A program made the translations under genes and the position numbers. A stretch of DNA of 64,000 nucleotides, taken from NCBI RefSeq assembly GCF_009617585.1, contig NZ_WIXI01000040.1, positions 153,107 to 217,106 on the forward strand, given 5' to 3'. Source of the stretch: Endobacterium cereale (lineage in GTDB: Bacteria; Pseudomonadota; Alphaproteobacteria; Rhizobiales; Rhizobiaceae). Positions 24,729 to 34,013 of the stretch are shown here, piece by piece. Numbering within the stretch: position 1 is the stretch's first letter; each line of letters begins with the position of its first letter. The notes under the pieces are model-generated. The model did no database searches, was not told the DNA's origin, and saw only the letters and a list, made by a program, of their open reading frames with translations.

Positions 24729-25820
24729 CTATCGTTCCACCACGAGGTCGCTGAGCGGCTTTGAACAGCAGGGCAAGAACAGGCCGGCATCGATTTCCCG
24801 CTGCCGAATGCCACCACTGTGCTTCATGTCGACGGCGCCGGATAGCAGTCGTGACTTGCAGGTTCCACACACACCATTGGCGCAGGAGGATGGGATGCGT
24901 ATTCCGGCTTTTTTGGCGCAGGACAGAACCGTCTGATCAGCTGAAACATCAATCATGCGCGCCTGCTTTGAAAACGCCACCTGAAAGAATTGCGCCTGGT
25001 GCCCATCCGGTGCGACCGTTTCCGCGTCTTCCATCGGGGCGGCGTCAAAACTCTCTTCATGGTAGTTTTCACTGATCACGCCGAGCCCCGACACGATGGC
25101 GCGTGCTGCGACCATGAAGGGAGCCGGACCACAACACATCACCCGTCGTTCGCTGACATCGGGTACGGCAAGACGCATGTAGTCGGCTGAAATGCGTCCG
25201 GTCAGTCCGCACCATGACGGATCGTCACCGGTGGTCTCCGGCAGAAGATGCAGCCTCACTCCTTTCAGTCGCCGGCTGATCAGCTTCAATTCGTCATGAA
25301 AGACGAGGTCTGCAGGCGTTCGTGCCGCATGCATGAACACCACGTCGGTCTTGCCGCCACGATCGGATAAGGCACGCAGCATGGACATGACCGGGGTTAT
25401 GCCCGAACCGCCTGACAGGAGAAGCAGTTTCCGGTCATCGCCGGCGGGGCGCCGGAAATGACCAAGCGGCCCTCGTGCCTTGATTTTTGCACCGGGTGCC
25501 ATCGTGTCGTGCAGCCAATTGGATACTCGGCCGCCGGGAACACGTTTCACGGTCATGGCAAACACACCTGTGCGCGTTGGCGAGGACGATATGCTATAGC
25601 AGCGGCTTTCCGTCTGCCCTTCGAGCTCCGGCTCGAACAGGAAATACTGGCCGGCCTCGAAAGCGAAATGTTTTCCTGATGCCGAGGCGAATGTGAATGT
25701 CTTCACGTCATGCGTTTCCGGGTGGACGTCAATGCAGATCAGACTGTCATCATCGTCCAAGTTCCAGAACTGGAGAGCGTCTGTAGCGGCCGAAGGGCGG
25801 TGCAAGCTGTCAATAGCCAT
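24729..25820 (-). CDS. Ferredoxin-reductase component of Rieske N-demethylase (GbcB-like)
   Basis: A 363-residue electron-transfer protein. The FAD-binding barrel includes RCYSISSSPT and GGRVSNWLHD. The NAD-binding part starts at LLLLSGGSGITPVMSMLRAL and includes MCCGPAPFM. The C-terminal plant-type [2Fe-2S] ferredoxin has its cysteine set in IPSSCANGVCGTCKSRLLSG, with the last cysteine in LPCC. The start at 25820 overlaps the oxygenase stop by 11 bases, so the two subunits are coupled. GbcB (glycine betaine) and carnitine or stachydrine demethylase reductases share this layout. Confidence 0.92.
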   Translation of the reverse strand: MAIDSLHRPSAATDALQFWNLDDDDSLICIDVHPETHDVKTFTFASASGKHFAFEAGQYFLFEPELEGQTESRCYSISSSPTRTGVFAMTVKRVPGGRVSNWLHDTMAPGAKIKARGPLGHFRRPAGDDRKLLLLSGGSGITPVMSMLRALSDRGGKTDVVFMHAARTPADLVFHDELKLISRRLKGVRLHLLPETTGDDPSWCGLTGRISADYMRLAVPDVSERRVMCCGPAPFMVAARAIVSGLGVISENYHEESFDAAPMEDAETVAPDGHQAQFFQVAFSKQARMIDVSADQTVLSCAKKAGIRIPSSCANGVCGTCKSRLLSGAVDMKHSGGIRQREIDAGLFLPCCSKPLSDLVVER

Positions 25821-27063
25821 GGGCGCGCATCCGATCGATGTACCAGGTTGCGAATTTATCGAGATTGGTTTCGGAAAACCGTGAATAAGGTCCGGGCCTG
25901 TATGCCGGGTCGAGCACGCCGGCATGGGAACGCGCGACAAGATCTGCGTCCTGATCCGTCGTTGCGATCCAGACGTCGGTCAGCTTGTCGAGGTTGTAAT
26001 CGACGCCTTCCATCGCATCCTTGTGGACCAGCCACTTGGTGCGAACCAGTGTTTTTCCTGCCGCCAGCGGAATGACGATCGCCACCACGGCATGATCTCC
26101 CATGAAATGGTTCCAGCTGTTGTGCCCCCATAGATGGGTGTCGCCCAGATCCTTGCGGGTCATCTGTCCCATCAGTTTGGAAGACGCCGCGGTCGCGTCA
26201 TACGTCTGTGATTCTCCCGCGCCGGAGATAATCAGGCGTTGCGTGCGGAAATTGGTGGCGCACTCACTGAGTTGCTCAACTGCCGCCGAGGGATATCCAT
26301 CAGCCTCCCATGCCCGGGTGCGTTTCTCATAGAGCCTGAAATGCTCTTCGGCCTGCAGGCGATCCTCCTCACCGAGACTTTCGGGATCGAACCCGAAATC
26401 GAGATCGACAAAGGAGACGCAGAGTTCGGGATGATTGGCCGAACAGTGATAGCATTCACGGTTGTTTTCGAGCGTCAGCTTCCAGTTTCCGTCTTCGATC
26501 ACGTCGGTCTGGTGTGCGATGCGGGCATTGCGGATATCGTATGGTGCAAGGCGTTCCGTCATCGTGCGCTCAAGCAGGTCGATATCCTGCGGCGGGTCAT
26601 CGGACAGACAGACGTAGATCAGCCCCTCTATCGACTTGAAATTGACCGATTTGAGATTGTGACAGCTCTTGTCGAAATCCTTTCCCATATGGGGAGCGAA
26701 ACCAAGCTCGCCCGTCAGTTCATATGTCCAGGTATGATAGGGGCATACCAGTTTCGAGACGATCGTCGTTCCGGCATCCAGAAGGCGTGAGCCGCGATGA
26801 CGGCAGACATTGTGAAAAACGCGAAGTTGGCCCTCGTCGTCTCTCAGCAGGATGAGGCTGGTTCGACCGATATCAACGACAGTGGCGTCACCGGGTTCGG
26901 CAACGTCGCAGTCGAGCCCGACGCATATCCAGTGTTTATGGAAGAATACGTCGAGATCCGCCTCGAACACGTCTTCGCGTGTGTAAAGACCGGCGGGAAG
27001 AGAATGTCCGTTTGTGCGGGCATCCAGCAACGCTGAAATGGAGGAGGGCAGTTTGTTGAGCAT
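25810..27063 (-). CDS. Rieske oxygenase alpha subunit, betaine N-demethylase type (GbcA/Stc2-like)
   Basis: A 417-residue Rieske non-haem iron oxygenase. The [2Fe-2S] ligands are in VCRHRGSRLL and VCPYHTWTYELTG. The mononuclear-iron motif is NNRECYHCSANHPELC (Glu, two His). Sequence around it matches the quaternary-ammonium clade that includes GbcA, Stc2 and CntA. These enzymes remove an N-methyl group as formaldehyde or cleave the C-N bond. AGGAG precedes the ATG at 27063. It is divergent from a LysR gene at 27171 and has its own reductase directly downstream. The specific betaine cannot be read from sequence. Confidence 0.92.
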   Translation of the reverse strand: MLNKLPSSISALLDARTNGHSLPAGLYTREDVFEADLDVFFHKHWICVGLDCDVAEPGDATVVDIGRTSLILLRDDEGQLRVFHNVCRHRGSRLLDAGTTIVSKLVCPYHTWTYELTGELGFAPHMGKDFDKSCHNLKSVNFKSIEGLIYVCLSDDPPQDIDLLERTMTERLAPYDIRNARIAHQTDVIEDGNWKLTLENNRECYHCSANHPELCVSFVDLDFGFDPESLGEEDRLQAEEHFRLYEKRTRAWEADGYPSAAVEQLSECATNFRTQRLIISGAGESQTYDATAASSKLMGQMTRKDLGDTHLWGHNSWNHFMGDHAVVAIVIPLAAGKTLVRTKWLVHKDAMEGVDYNLDKLTDVWIATTDQDADLVARSHAGVLDPAYRPGPYSRFSETNLDKFATWYIDRMRAHGY

Positions 27064-27170
27064 GAGAACTCCTGTGCGATGTGAGTTCAGCTTGCTCTTG
27101 CCGATCATGGGCTTCAACGGCATTTAAATTCGCGGTCACATAATAAAAAGTAATGTCACGGGGAACGAGG

Positions 27171-28058
27171 ATGCAGTTCAGACGGAGATTGCCGTCAATG
27201 ACGGCGCTGCTGACGCTTGAGGCCGTGCTTCGACGCAGAAGTTTTACGGCAGCAGCCGGCGAACTGTGCGTTACTCAAGCGGCTGTCAGTCGGCAGATCG
27301 CGGCTCTGGAAGAAGAACTCGGCCAGCCGTTATTCGTGCGCAAGCACAGAGCGATCGAGCCGACGCCCGCCTGTCTTTCGCTTGGCGCCACACTGTTGCA
27401 ATGCTTCGGAAACATTGCGGAAACGATTGAAGGCATCAAGGCAGGCAATGATGAGGTGGTGACGCTGGGCGCAACGGTGGCGTTCTCGTCGTTTTGGCTT
27501 CTGCCCCGACTTGTCGCATTTCGCCGGCAGCATCCATCGATACAGGTCCGCGTCGTCTCACAGGATGCGAGGTTAGATCTTGCCGAGGGTGGGATTGATG
27601 TTGCCGTGCGTTACGGCACGCCGCCCTTCAATGATGCCGTGGTGATTGCGTCGCGAGGCGATGTCATCTTCCCGGTCTGTTCACCGGACTATCTGGCGAG
27701 CAGGAGCGATATTGCCCTCACGTCCTCGGATGATTTCATCGAAGCCGAGGTGATCGATCGGACCTGGTATTCCTGGTCGCAGTGGCTTTCCGGTTCAGGA
27801 GGTGAATTTATCGTCAGGCCGTCGTTGCGTTTCAATCATTATACCGAAGCGATCGCTGCCGCACGGTCGGGCCAAGGTATCGCGTTGGGGTGGGGGCTTT
27901 TGGTTCAGACCTTCCTTGATGATAGCACGCTGGTCAAGCTGGGCGATCAAGCGATGTCGGCGCCGAATACATACAATATAGTCATTCCCAAAAAATCGCG
28001 AACATTCCGGGCGCGCGATCAGGCCGTCGAGTGGCTGGCGACGTCGTTGAGTGCCTGA
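27171..28058 (+). CDS. LysR-family regulator (GcvA-like)
   Basis: A 295-residue LysR regulator. The helix-turn-helix lies at TALLTLEAVLRRRSFTAAAGELCVTQAAVSRQIAALEEELG, followed by a periplasmic-binding-like effector domain with VTLGATVAFSSFWLLPRL and DVAVRYG. ATG 27171 has GGGGA six bases upstream, while the in-frame ATG 27153 lacks a ribosome site. It is divergent from the Rieske oxygenase and probably regulates it. Its last 40 bases overlap the end of the convergent LysR gene. Confidence 0.9.
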   Translation: MQFRRRLPSMTALLTLEAVLRRRSFTAAAGELCVTQAAVSRQIAALEEELGQPLFVRKHRAIEPTPACLSLGATLLQCFGNIAETIEGIKAGNDEVVTLGATVAFSSFWLLPRLVAFRRQHPSIQVRVVSQDARLDLAEGGIDVAVRYGTPPFNDAVVIASRGDVIFPVCSPDYLASRSDIALTSSDDFIEAEVIDRTWYSWSQWLSGSGGEFIVRPSLRFNHYTEAIAAARSGQGIALGWGLLVQTFLDDSTLVKLGDQAMSAPNTYNIVIPKKSRTFRARDQAVEWLATSLSA

Positions 28059-29023
28059 CCCGCCATCAGGTCTGCCCAAGGAAACATGTCGGTGATGCGC
28101 GGCACTATGGTGTTCGCGATCGATCTTCGAAATATGTCGATGACATCGGGCATGACCGATACCAGTTCATTTCGGCGATGGATCAGATAGATGCGACGGT
28201 AGGTCCGGCTGGTTGGCAAAGGCAACGCGACCAGATCCATCGTAGACGAGTGAGCATGCAGCAGACACAGGGGCGTCGCAATCGTCCATCCCAGGCCATT
28301 CGAGATCATTCGCAGAACCGCCTCGCTGGCGTCGAATTCCATAGTTCTGCGAGGAGCCAATCTGCGTTGCTCCAGAAAATACTCCACCTTTTGTCCCAGA
28401 TCGGAGCGGGCACTGAAACGAACGAGAGGAAGTGCTTCGCACATTTCACTCATCGTCATCGACTTGAAAATATCAGCCTGAGACTTTGGGACGACTGCAA
28501 TCAACGGTTCCTGCAGCAGACATTCACGGGTGAGTTCCGGCTCGGCGGTCATCGCGTCGCCTGAAACGATGATGTCGACCTTGCGGCTCAGCAGGTCGGC
28601 CGACAGCGTCGGTGTAATGCCCGACCACATTTGCAGGTGTTCTATGCGGCCACCTAAAAATTTCATGATGTCAGGCCCGATGGTCGTCGCGAAAGTATCG
28701 ATCAGCCCCAGCCGCAGAATGGGAAGATCAACCGTTTCGGCCGCTCGAACTTCGTCGATCATCCGTCGAACATTCTGCAAAACGCCGTTCCCGCCTTTCT
28801 TCAGGATTTCTCCGGCTTGTGTGAGGCGCAACGGCCGGCAGGATCGGTCTATCAGCGCCACGCCGAACAGACGTTCCAACCGGGCGATTGATTGCGAGAC
28901 GGCAGATTGCGTGACGCCAAGCTGGGAGGACGAAACCGTGAGGTTGCTGTTGTCGGCAAAGGTCCGAAAAACATGCAGATCCCAGAGGTTGATGTTCAAC
29001 GATGTATCGATCTTCTGCTTCAT
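28019..29023 (-). CDS. LysR-family regulator
   Basis: A 334-residue LysR protein with HTH HVFRTFADNSNLTVSSSQLGVTQSAVSQSIARLERLFGVALIDR and a C-terminal effector-binding domain (LPILRLGLIDTFATTIGP, LIAVVPKSQAD, ISNGLGWTIATPLCL). The start at 29023 is chosen because the long upstream in-frame extension is low-complexity and runs through the opposing promoter. It is divergent from the aspartase-family lyase, and a clear dyad (29057-29071) lies in the intergenic gap. Its 3' end overlaps the convergent LysR by 40 bases. Confidence 0.9.
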   Translation of the reverse strand: MKQKIDTSLNINLWDLHVFRTFADNSNLTVSSSQLGVTQSAVSQSIARLERLFGVALIDRSCRPLRLTQAGEILKKGGNGVLQNVRRMIDEVRAAETVDLPILRLGLIDTFATTIGPDIMKFLGGRIEHLQMWSGITPTLSADLLSRKVDIIVSGDAMTAEPELTRECLLQEPLIAVVPKSQADIFKSMTMSEMCEALPLVRFSARSDLGQKVEYFLEQRRLAPRRTMEFDASEAVLRMISNGLGWTIATPLCLLHAHSSTMDLVALPLPTSRTYRRIYLIHRRNELVSVMPDVIDIFRRSIANTIVPRITDMFPWADLMAGQALNDVASHSTA

Positions 29024-29056
29024 GCTGCCGGTTTGCCCGTGAGTATGTCCCGCATC

Positions 29057-29095
29057 ATTAGCATGGCTAATGTTGAATCCAATATTGCTTAATAT
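29057..29095. promoter_or_regulatory. LysR-type dyads in lysR-lyase intergenic gap
   Basis: ATTAGC-ATG-GCTAAT (29057-29071) is a perfect 15-base dyad containing a T-N11-A core. ATATT-N4-AATAT (29082-29095) lies just downstream. The arrangement, a strong recognition dyad next to an A/T-rich activation site, is classic for LysR control of a divergent gene. Confidence 0.6.
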
Positions 29096-29172
29096 GAGAA
29101 GTGTCGATGCCCGGTTCTTTGCAAGAGGTTGTAAGAAGCTGACACCAGAAGACGGCCAACAAGGGGTTCGAT

Positions 29173-30564
29173 ATGACTGAAATTCGAGTGGAAGCTGACG
29201 GTTTGGGGGCGGTAGAATTGCCTGCAGACGCTTTGTACGGGGTAAATACCTGGCGTGCGTTACAGAACTTTCCGCTCTCGGGTCGTCCGATCTCTTCCTA
29301 TCCCGACTTTGTCTGGGCACTCGCGACTGTGAAGCAAGCGGCGGGCAAGGCAAACGCTGATATCGGAGTTCTGTCGGCCGATCGTGCCGCCGCAATCGTT
29401 GCTGCGTGTGAGGAGTTGAAGAAGGGAAAGCATGACCGACATCTCCTCGTCGACATGCTCGAAGGCTCGGGGGGAACCTCGACGAACATGAATGTCAACG
29501 AAGTCATTGCAAACGTGGTCGCGTCCAGACGCGGTGACGCACTTGGCGCATACGTATTCGTTCACCCCAATGATCACGTCAATCTTGGGCAATCGACAAA
29601 CGATGTCATCCCAACCGCGATGAAGCTGGCGGTGCATCGTGCCCTGGCTGGCATGTTGTCCAGCATCGACAAACTTGCTGCGGCGCTTTCAGAAAAGGAG
29701 CGCGCTTATGCAAGCGTTCTTCGCCTTGGCCGTACATGTCTGCAGGATGCCCAGCCTATGACCTTGGGGCAGGCGATCGGTGGATATGCCGCCGTCACAA
29801 GAAGGCATGTGGAACAGTTGGGCATTTTGCGGAATCAGTTTCTGCATCTGCCTCTTGGGGGGACGGCGATCGGAACTGGGTTCGGGTCGTCCCCCGGGTA
29901 TCGCAATGCCGCAATGCAGCATCTTCGCACCATGACCGGCGAAGAGTTTATCGCGGTTGCCAATGCCTTCGACGGTATGCAGAACATGGATACTTGCGCA
30001 AGGCTGTCGGCCGAGTTACGCAATACGGCCAATTCCTTATGGAAGATTGCCAACGATCTGGTCGTGCTGTCGTCCGGGCCGGCCGGGGGAATTCAGGAAG
30101 TTGTGTTGCCCTCCGTGCAGCAAGGATCGTCGATCATGCCGGGCAAGGTCAATCCCGTCATTCCCATGGCTGTTTGCCAGGTTGCCTTCGCCATAACCGG
30201 GAACGATGCCGCGATCGCTATGGCATGCCAGCAGGGCCTTCTGGAAATCAATCACTACGAATTGCTGGTGTGCGACCGGTTGCTGGACAGCATCGAATTG
30301 TTGTCGCGGGCGGCCGACATGTTCGCTTCCCGTTGTATCGACGGGCTTGTCGCAAACGAGGCATCGTCGTTCGATCATCTTTTGGCATCCAGCGCGTTGG
30401 CGACGGCTCTGGTGCCGGACCTCGGCTATGCGATCGTCTCCGGCATCGTAAGAGATGCCATCGCACAAAAACGAACATTCGTGGATGTTGCAACGGAGCG
30501 GGGTTTGCTGGGCGAGGGCGAAATCGTTTCGGTTCTTGCCAAGGCAGCGGATTGCCGGGTTTGA
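29173..30564 (+). CDS. Aspartase/fumarase-superfamily lyase
   Basis: A 463-residue homotetrameric-type lyase. Superfamily signatures are all present: SGGTSTNMNVNEV, HVNLGQSTNDVIPTA, and the flexible catalytic loop GSSIMPGKVNPVIP (about residue 320), where the serine acts as base. Length and motifs are closest to aspartate ammonia-lyase, which yields fumarate and ammonia. The following polar-amino-acid importer fits aspartate or a substituted aspartate as substrate. The LysR regulator is divergent, and 224 bases separate this gene from the importer. Confidence 0.88.
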   Translation: MTEIRVEADGLGAVELPADALYGVNTWRALQNFPLSGRPISSYPDFVWALATVKQAAGKANADIGVLSADRAAAIVAACEELKKGKHDRHLLVDMLEGSGGTSTNMNVNEVIANVVASRRGDALGAYVFVHPNDHVNLGQSTNDVIPTAMKLAVHRALAGMLSSIDKLAAALSEKERAYASVLRLGRTCLQDAQPMTLGQAIGGYAAVTRRHVEQLGILRNQFLHLPLGGTAIGTGFGSSPGYRNAAMQHLRTMTGEEFIAVANAFDGMQNMDTCARLSAELRNTANSLWKIANDLVVLSSGPAGGIQEVVLPSVQQGSSIMPGKVNPVIPMAVCQVAFAITGNDAAIAMACQQGLLEINHYELLVCDRLLDSIELLSRAADMFASRCIDGLVANEASSFDHLLASSALATALVPDLGYAIVSGIVRDAIAQKRTFVDVATERGLLGEGEIVSVLAKAADCRV

Positions 30565-30788
30565 GCCATGCTCCAGGGGGGGGCGTCGGGAGGGGTAACA
30601 GGTGGATGCTCTAGGCCCCGGCACGGGTATCAATGTATAGACCGGCGCAGGTGATGCCCTATCAGAAAATACCGTCGGTCAGGCTTTTTTCCTCTGGCCG
30701 AAAAATGCAAAAAAATGTCCTGAAAAGACAAGATTAAATCCTGTTGTTTGTCAAATTCAACGACAGCTAAACAAAAAAGGGGACGGAC

Positions 30789-31613
30789 ATGACAAGATTG
30801 ATTGCTTTGACGATGGGCCTGCTGACCGCGACCACTTCTGTCAACGCCGCCGAGTGCAGCAACGCTACTCTCAAACGGATCACCGAGCGTGGAGAAATTG
30901 CCGTCGGTGTAAAGGCAGACTACAAGCCCTTCGGCTTTCGCGATCCCAATGGCGAGGTCGTCGGACTGGAAATCGACCTCGCCAAAGAGGTCGCAGCAAC
31001 GCTGGGCGTCAAGCTTCGTCTCGTTCCCGTGGTGGCATCGAACCGCATGCAATTCGTGGAGCAGGGTCAGACGGACCTCATGATTGCGACGATGACCGAT
31101 ACGAAGGAGCGTCGTAACATTGTCGGTATTCCTGGCCCGAATTACTATGCGTCCGGAACCAATATTCTTTCCCCCAAAGCTCTCGCTTTCAAGGACTGGA
31201 AAGATCTGAACGGTAAACCGGTCTGCGGCATTCAGGGCGCTTTCTATAACCAGTCGGTCTCCGATAAATACGGCGCCAAGATTTCGGCCTTTACCAATGC
31301 CGCAGAGGCAAAGCAGGCCTTGCGTGACCGCAAATGCGTCGCGTTCCTCTTCGATGACGCATCCATCGCGTCCGATCTTGCTTCCGGTTCCTGGGGTGAA
31401 TTCGAGATGCCGCTGCAGTCTGAAGATCAGGCTCCGTGGGGACTCGCCGTCGCAAAATCCGAAGAGGCTTGCGCATTCGGAACGCTGATTTCCGGTCTCG
31501 AATACAATTGGCATCGCAGCGGCAAGCTGCTCGAACTTGAGAAAAAGTGGGAGATCAAGTCGACAGGCTATCTGCAATCCATGCACGACAAAATGGCGGA
31601 TCCCATCAAGTAA
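30789..31613 (+). CDS. Polar amino-acid ABC transporter solute-binding protein
   Basis: A 274-residue periplasmic binding protein of family 3. The signal peptide is MTRLIALTMGLLTATTSVNA. The mature protein has ITERGEIAVGVKADYKPFGF, VGLEIDLAKEVAATLGVKL, and LMIATMTDTKERR, the typical ligand-contact stretches. A cysteine near the mature N-terminus (AAECSN) may pair with another cysteine. It is the first of four genes (binding protein, two permeases, ATPase) with 9-base, overlapping or short spacing. The nearby aspartase-like lyase suggests an acidic amino acid. Confidence 0.9.
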   Translation: MTRLIALTMGLLTATTSVNAAECSNATLKRITERGEIAVGVKADYKPFGFRDPNGEVVGLEIDLAKEVAATLGVKLRLVPVVASNRMQFVEQGQTDLMIATMTDTKERRNIVGIPGPNYYASGTNILSPKALAFKDWKDLNGKPVCGIQGAFYNQSVSDKYGAKISAFTNAAEAKQALRDRKCVAFLFDDASIASDLASGSWGEFEMPLQSEDQAPWGLAVAKSEEACAFGTLISGLEYNWHRSGKLLELEKKWEIKSTGYLQSMHDKMADPIK

Positions 31614-31622
31614 GGACGGCAG

Positions 31623-32375
31623 ATGAACGTCCTTTCCGATTATTTTCGTGATCTTGCCGAGAGGTCGCCTCGCTGGGACTTCGTTTGGTTGTACGATGGC
31701 AGCGCCACAGACCGGATTCTTTCCGGTCTGTGGGTAACCATTCAGCTCAGCGTCATTTGTGTCATAGCATCGCTGGTCATCGGCTTCGCCGGGTCCATGC
31801 TTCAGACGTCTCGCTACAGGATCGCGAGATTGTTCGTTAGCGGTTACCTGCAAATCTTCCGTAATACCCCGCCGCTGGTGCAGTTGCTGTTTTTCTATTT
31901 TGCGCTGGGGCAGTTCACGCCAAGCTACAGCCCTGATGGCTGGACCCAGATACCGCTCATCTCGAATGTCGGCTGGGCGGCGATATCGCTGTCGCTTTTC
32001 GGTGCGGCCTTCAACGTGGAAATCTTTCGATCCGGGCTTGAGGCAGTGCCGAATTCGACGACCGAGGCCGCAGATGCGCTTGGCATGAGCCGTTGGCTGA
32101 TCTTTTCGGAAATCCAGTTTCCGCTTGCGCTCAGGGTCTGTCTGCCTGCGTTGAGCAGCAACCTGATCAACCTGGTCAAGACCACCTCCCAGGCCTTCGC
32201 GATCGCCGTGCCGGAGCTTCTCTATCAATCCGCGTCGCTGTGGAACGATCATCCGGCCACGCAGAACCCGACAATGTTGCTGCTTCTGGTCGTTTACGTG
32301 GGCCTTGTCGGTATTCTTTCGCTCGGCCTCAGGCTTTTGGAAAGACGAATGAGAGTGCCCGGCTATGGCGGCTGA
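31623..32375 (+). CDS. Polar amino-acid ABC transporter permease 1
   Basis: A 250-residue HisM/GltJ-type permease. Helices include ILSGLWVTIQLSVICVIASLVIGF. The characteristic YLQIFRNTPPLVQLLFFYF and the EAA loop EAADALGMSRWLIFSEIQFPLALR are followed by the terminal membrane segment. It overlaps the second permease gene by 11 bases. Confidence 0.92.
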   Translation: MNVLSDYFRDLAERSPRWDFVWLYDGSATDRILSGLWVTIQLSVICVIASLVIGFAGSMLQTSRYRIARLFVSGYLQIFRNTPPLVQLLFFYFALGQFTPSYSPDGWTQIPLISNVGWAAISLSLFGAAFNVEIFRSGLEAVPNSTTEAADALGMSRWLIFSEIQFPLALRVCLPALSSNLINLVKTTSQAFAIAVPELLYQSASLWNDHPATQNPTMLLLLVVYVGLVGILSLGLRLLERRMRVPGYGG

Positions 32376-33252
32376 CATCTATAAAAACGCTGATGACGAA
32401 AAATCATCCGGAAGCGACATGGCTGTGCTGCTGCCACTTCGCGCGGCGCCGCAAATGGACGGCTTTTCGCTGACATCCTGGCTCGCAAATATCAAATGGT
32501 GGCAGATCGGTCTGCTTTTGCTGATATGGCCGGTGCATGCCTTTGCGCAGGGAGCGGTCACGGTCAATGACGCGCTTGCCGTCCTTTACAAGTGGGCACC
32601 GTTTCTTGTGTTGAACGGCTTTCTCTTCAATGTTCTGATCTCCGTCCTTTCGATGGCGCTCGGCACTGGCTTGGGCGTGCTGGTTGGCCTGACCTTGATT
32701 TCGAAATGGTATGCGCTGCGCCTGATCGGAAACACAGGCACTGCCTTCTTCCGCAATGCTCCCTGGTTGGTATTGCTGTTCGTGGTTCTGCTGGCATTTC
32801 CGTTCGAGTTTACGATCTTTGGAATGCGCGTACCCTTTCCCGGCTGGATAAAGGCGGTTATCGGCCTTTCCCTGCCAGTTGCAGCCAATATCGCCATCGT
32901 TGTTCGTGGTGCGATACAATCTGTGCCTTCTGCACAGTGGGAGGCTGCAGAAAGTCTCAGCTTCACCCGCATACAGACGCTCTGGCAGATCATTATTCCC
33001 CAGTGCATCAAGCGAATGATCCCGCCCTGGATGAACTGGTACGCCATTTTGACCATGGCCACTCCGCTGTGCTCGATCCTTGGCACCGAGGAAATGGTAA
33101 CGCTTACTCGCCAGGCGATGGAAGCGGAAGGTAACAAGCCGGAATTCCTGATGCCGTTCTATGGCTTCGTCCTGGTTCTGTTCTTCCTCTATTGCTACCC
33201 GATTGCAAAACTCACGGTGCGCCTTGAGCGCAAGTTCGCCGTCAAGCTCTAG
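32365..33252 (+). CDS. Polar amino-acid ABC transporter permease 2, extended N-terminus
   Basis: A 295-residue permease about 60 residues longer than typical HisQ/GltK proteins. The extension contains one extra hydrophobic segment ([17 protein letters not shown]) that resembles a signal or additional helix. The core has [15 protein letters not shown] and the EAA loop [21 protein letters not shown]. It pairs with the preceding permease. Confidence 0.9.
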   Translation: MAADIYKNADDEKSSGSDMAVLLPLRAAPQMDGFSLTSWLANIKWWQIGLLLLIWPVHAFAQGAVTVNDALAVLYKWAPFLVLNGFLFNVLISVLSMALGTGLGVLVGLTLISKWYALRLIGNTGTAFFRNAPWLVLLFVVLLAFPFEFTIFGMRVPFPGWIKAVIGLSLPVAANIAIVVRGAIQSVPSAQWEAAESLSFTRIQTLWQIIIPQCIKRMIPPWMNWYAILTMATPLCSILGTEEMVTLTRQAMEAEGNKPEFLMPFYGFVLVLFFLYCYPIAKLTVRLERKFAVKL

Positions 33253-33262
33253 GTTTAAGAAT

Positions 33263-34006
33263 ATGTGGTCTCCCACTCAGCCAATCGTGGCCATGAAAGA
33301 CGTCAAGAAATCCTATGGCGATTTTGACGTGCTCAAAGGGATCAGTATGGACATCATGAAGGGCGAGGTGGTCTGCATCATCGGCCCTTCCGGTTCCGGA
33401 AAATCGACACTGATCCGATGCATCAACGCGCTTAACGATATCCAGCATGGCTCGATCACCGTCGAGGGGCAGGAGGTTCATGACCCCGGTCTCGACAAGC
33501 GGATACTGAGACGCAAAGTCGGTATGGTTTTCCAGCAATACAATCTTTTTCCGCACAAGACCGCTTTGCAGAACATCATGATGGCGCCGGTAAAGGTGCT
33601 GAAGGAACCGCGCGCGGAAGTCGAGGAGCGGGCGCGCGCCTTGCTCAAGAAAGTTCGCCTCGAAGGCAAGGAGAACAGCTATCCCGGTGAGCTTTCAGGC
33701 GGTCAGCAGCAACGTGTTGCCATCGCTCGCTCGCTTGCCATGCGCCCTGATATCATGCTGTTCGACGAGGTGACCGCCGCACTCGATCCGGAGACGGTCA
33801 AGGAAGTGCTGGTCACGATCAAGGAACTGGCTGCGGATGGGATGACCTGCATCCTTGTCACCCATGAGATGGGATTTGCCAAAGAAGTGGCCGATAAGGT
33901 CTATTTCACGGATCGCGGCCTCATCGTTGAGGAGGGGCATCCGAGCGAGATTTTCACCAATCCCAAGGATCCACGTACAAAAGCGTTTCTCAGTCAGATT
34001 CTTTAG
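33263..34006 (+). CDS. Polar amino-acid ABC transporter ATPase
   Basis: A 247-residue GlnQ/HisP-type ATPase with Walker [17 protein letters not shown]-loop [14 protein letters not shown], signature [15 protein letters not shown], Walker [14 protein letters not shown] and H-loop [14 protein letters not shown]. The start at 33263 gives the family length, though the ribosome site is weak, so coupling to the upstream permease (11 bases) is likely. The convergent GlxA gene ends 8 bases beyond. Confidence 0.92.
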   Translation: MWSPTQPIVAMKDVKKSYGDFDVLKGISMDIMKGEVVCIIGPSGSGKSTLIRCINALNDIQHGSITVEGQEVHDPGLDKRILRRKVGMVFQQYNLFPHKTALQNIMMAPVKVLKEPRAEVEERARALLKKVRLEGKENSYPGELSGGQQQRVAIARSLAMRPDIMLFDEVTAALDPETVKEVLVTIKELAADGMTCILVTHEMGFAKEVADKVYFTDRGLIVEEGHPSEIFTNPKDPRTKAFLSQIL

Positions 34007-34013
34007 ACAGCAC

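Noticed and set aside
30665..30700. Weak TCGGTCAG/CTGGCCGA hairpin with T-run in its loop, before the amino-acid importer
   Set aside because: The T-run is in the loop and not after the stem, and the pairing needs a G-U pair. Not a convincing terminator in either direction.
30630..32378. 582-codon minus-strand open frame over the amino-acid importer
   Set aside because: It lies antisense to clear binding-protein and permease genes, with low-complexity charged composition.
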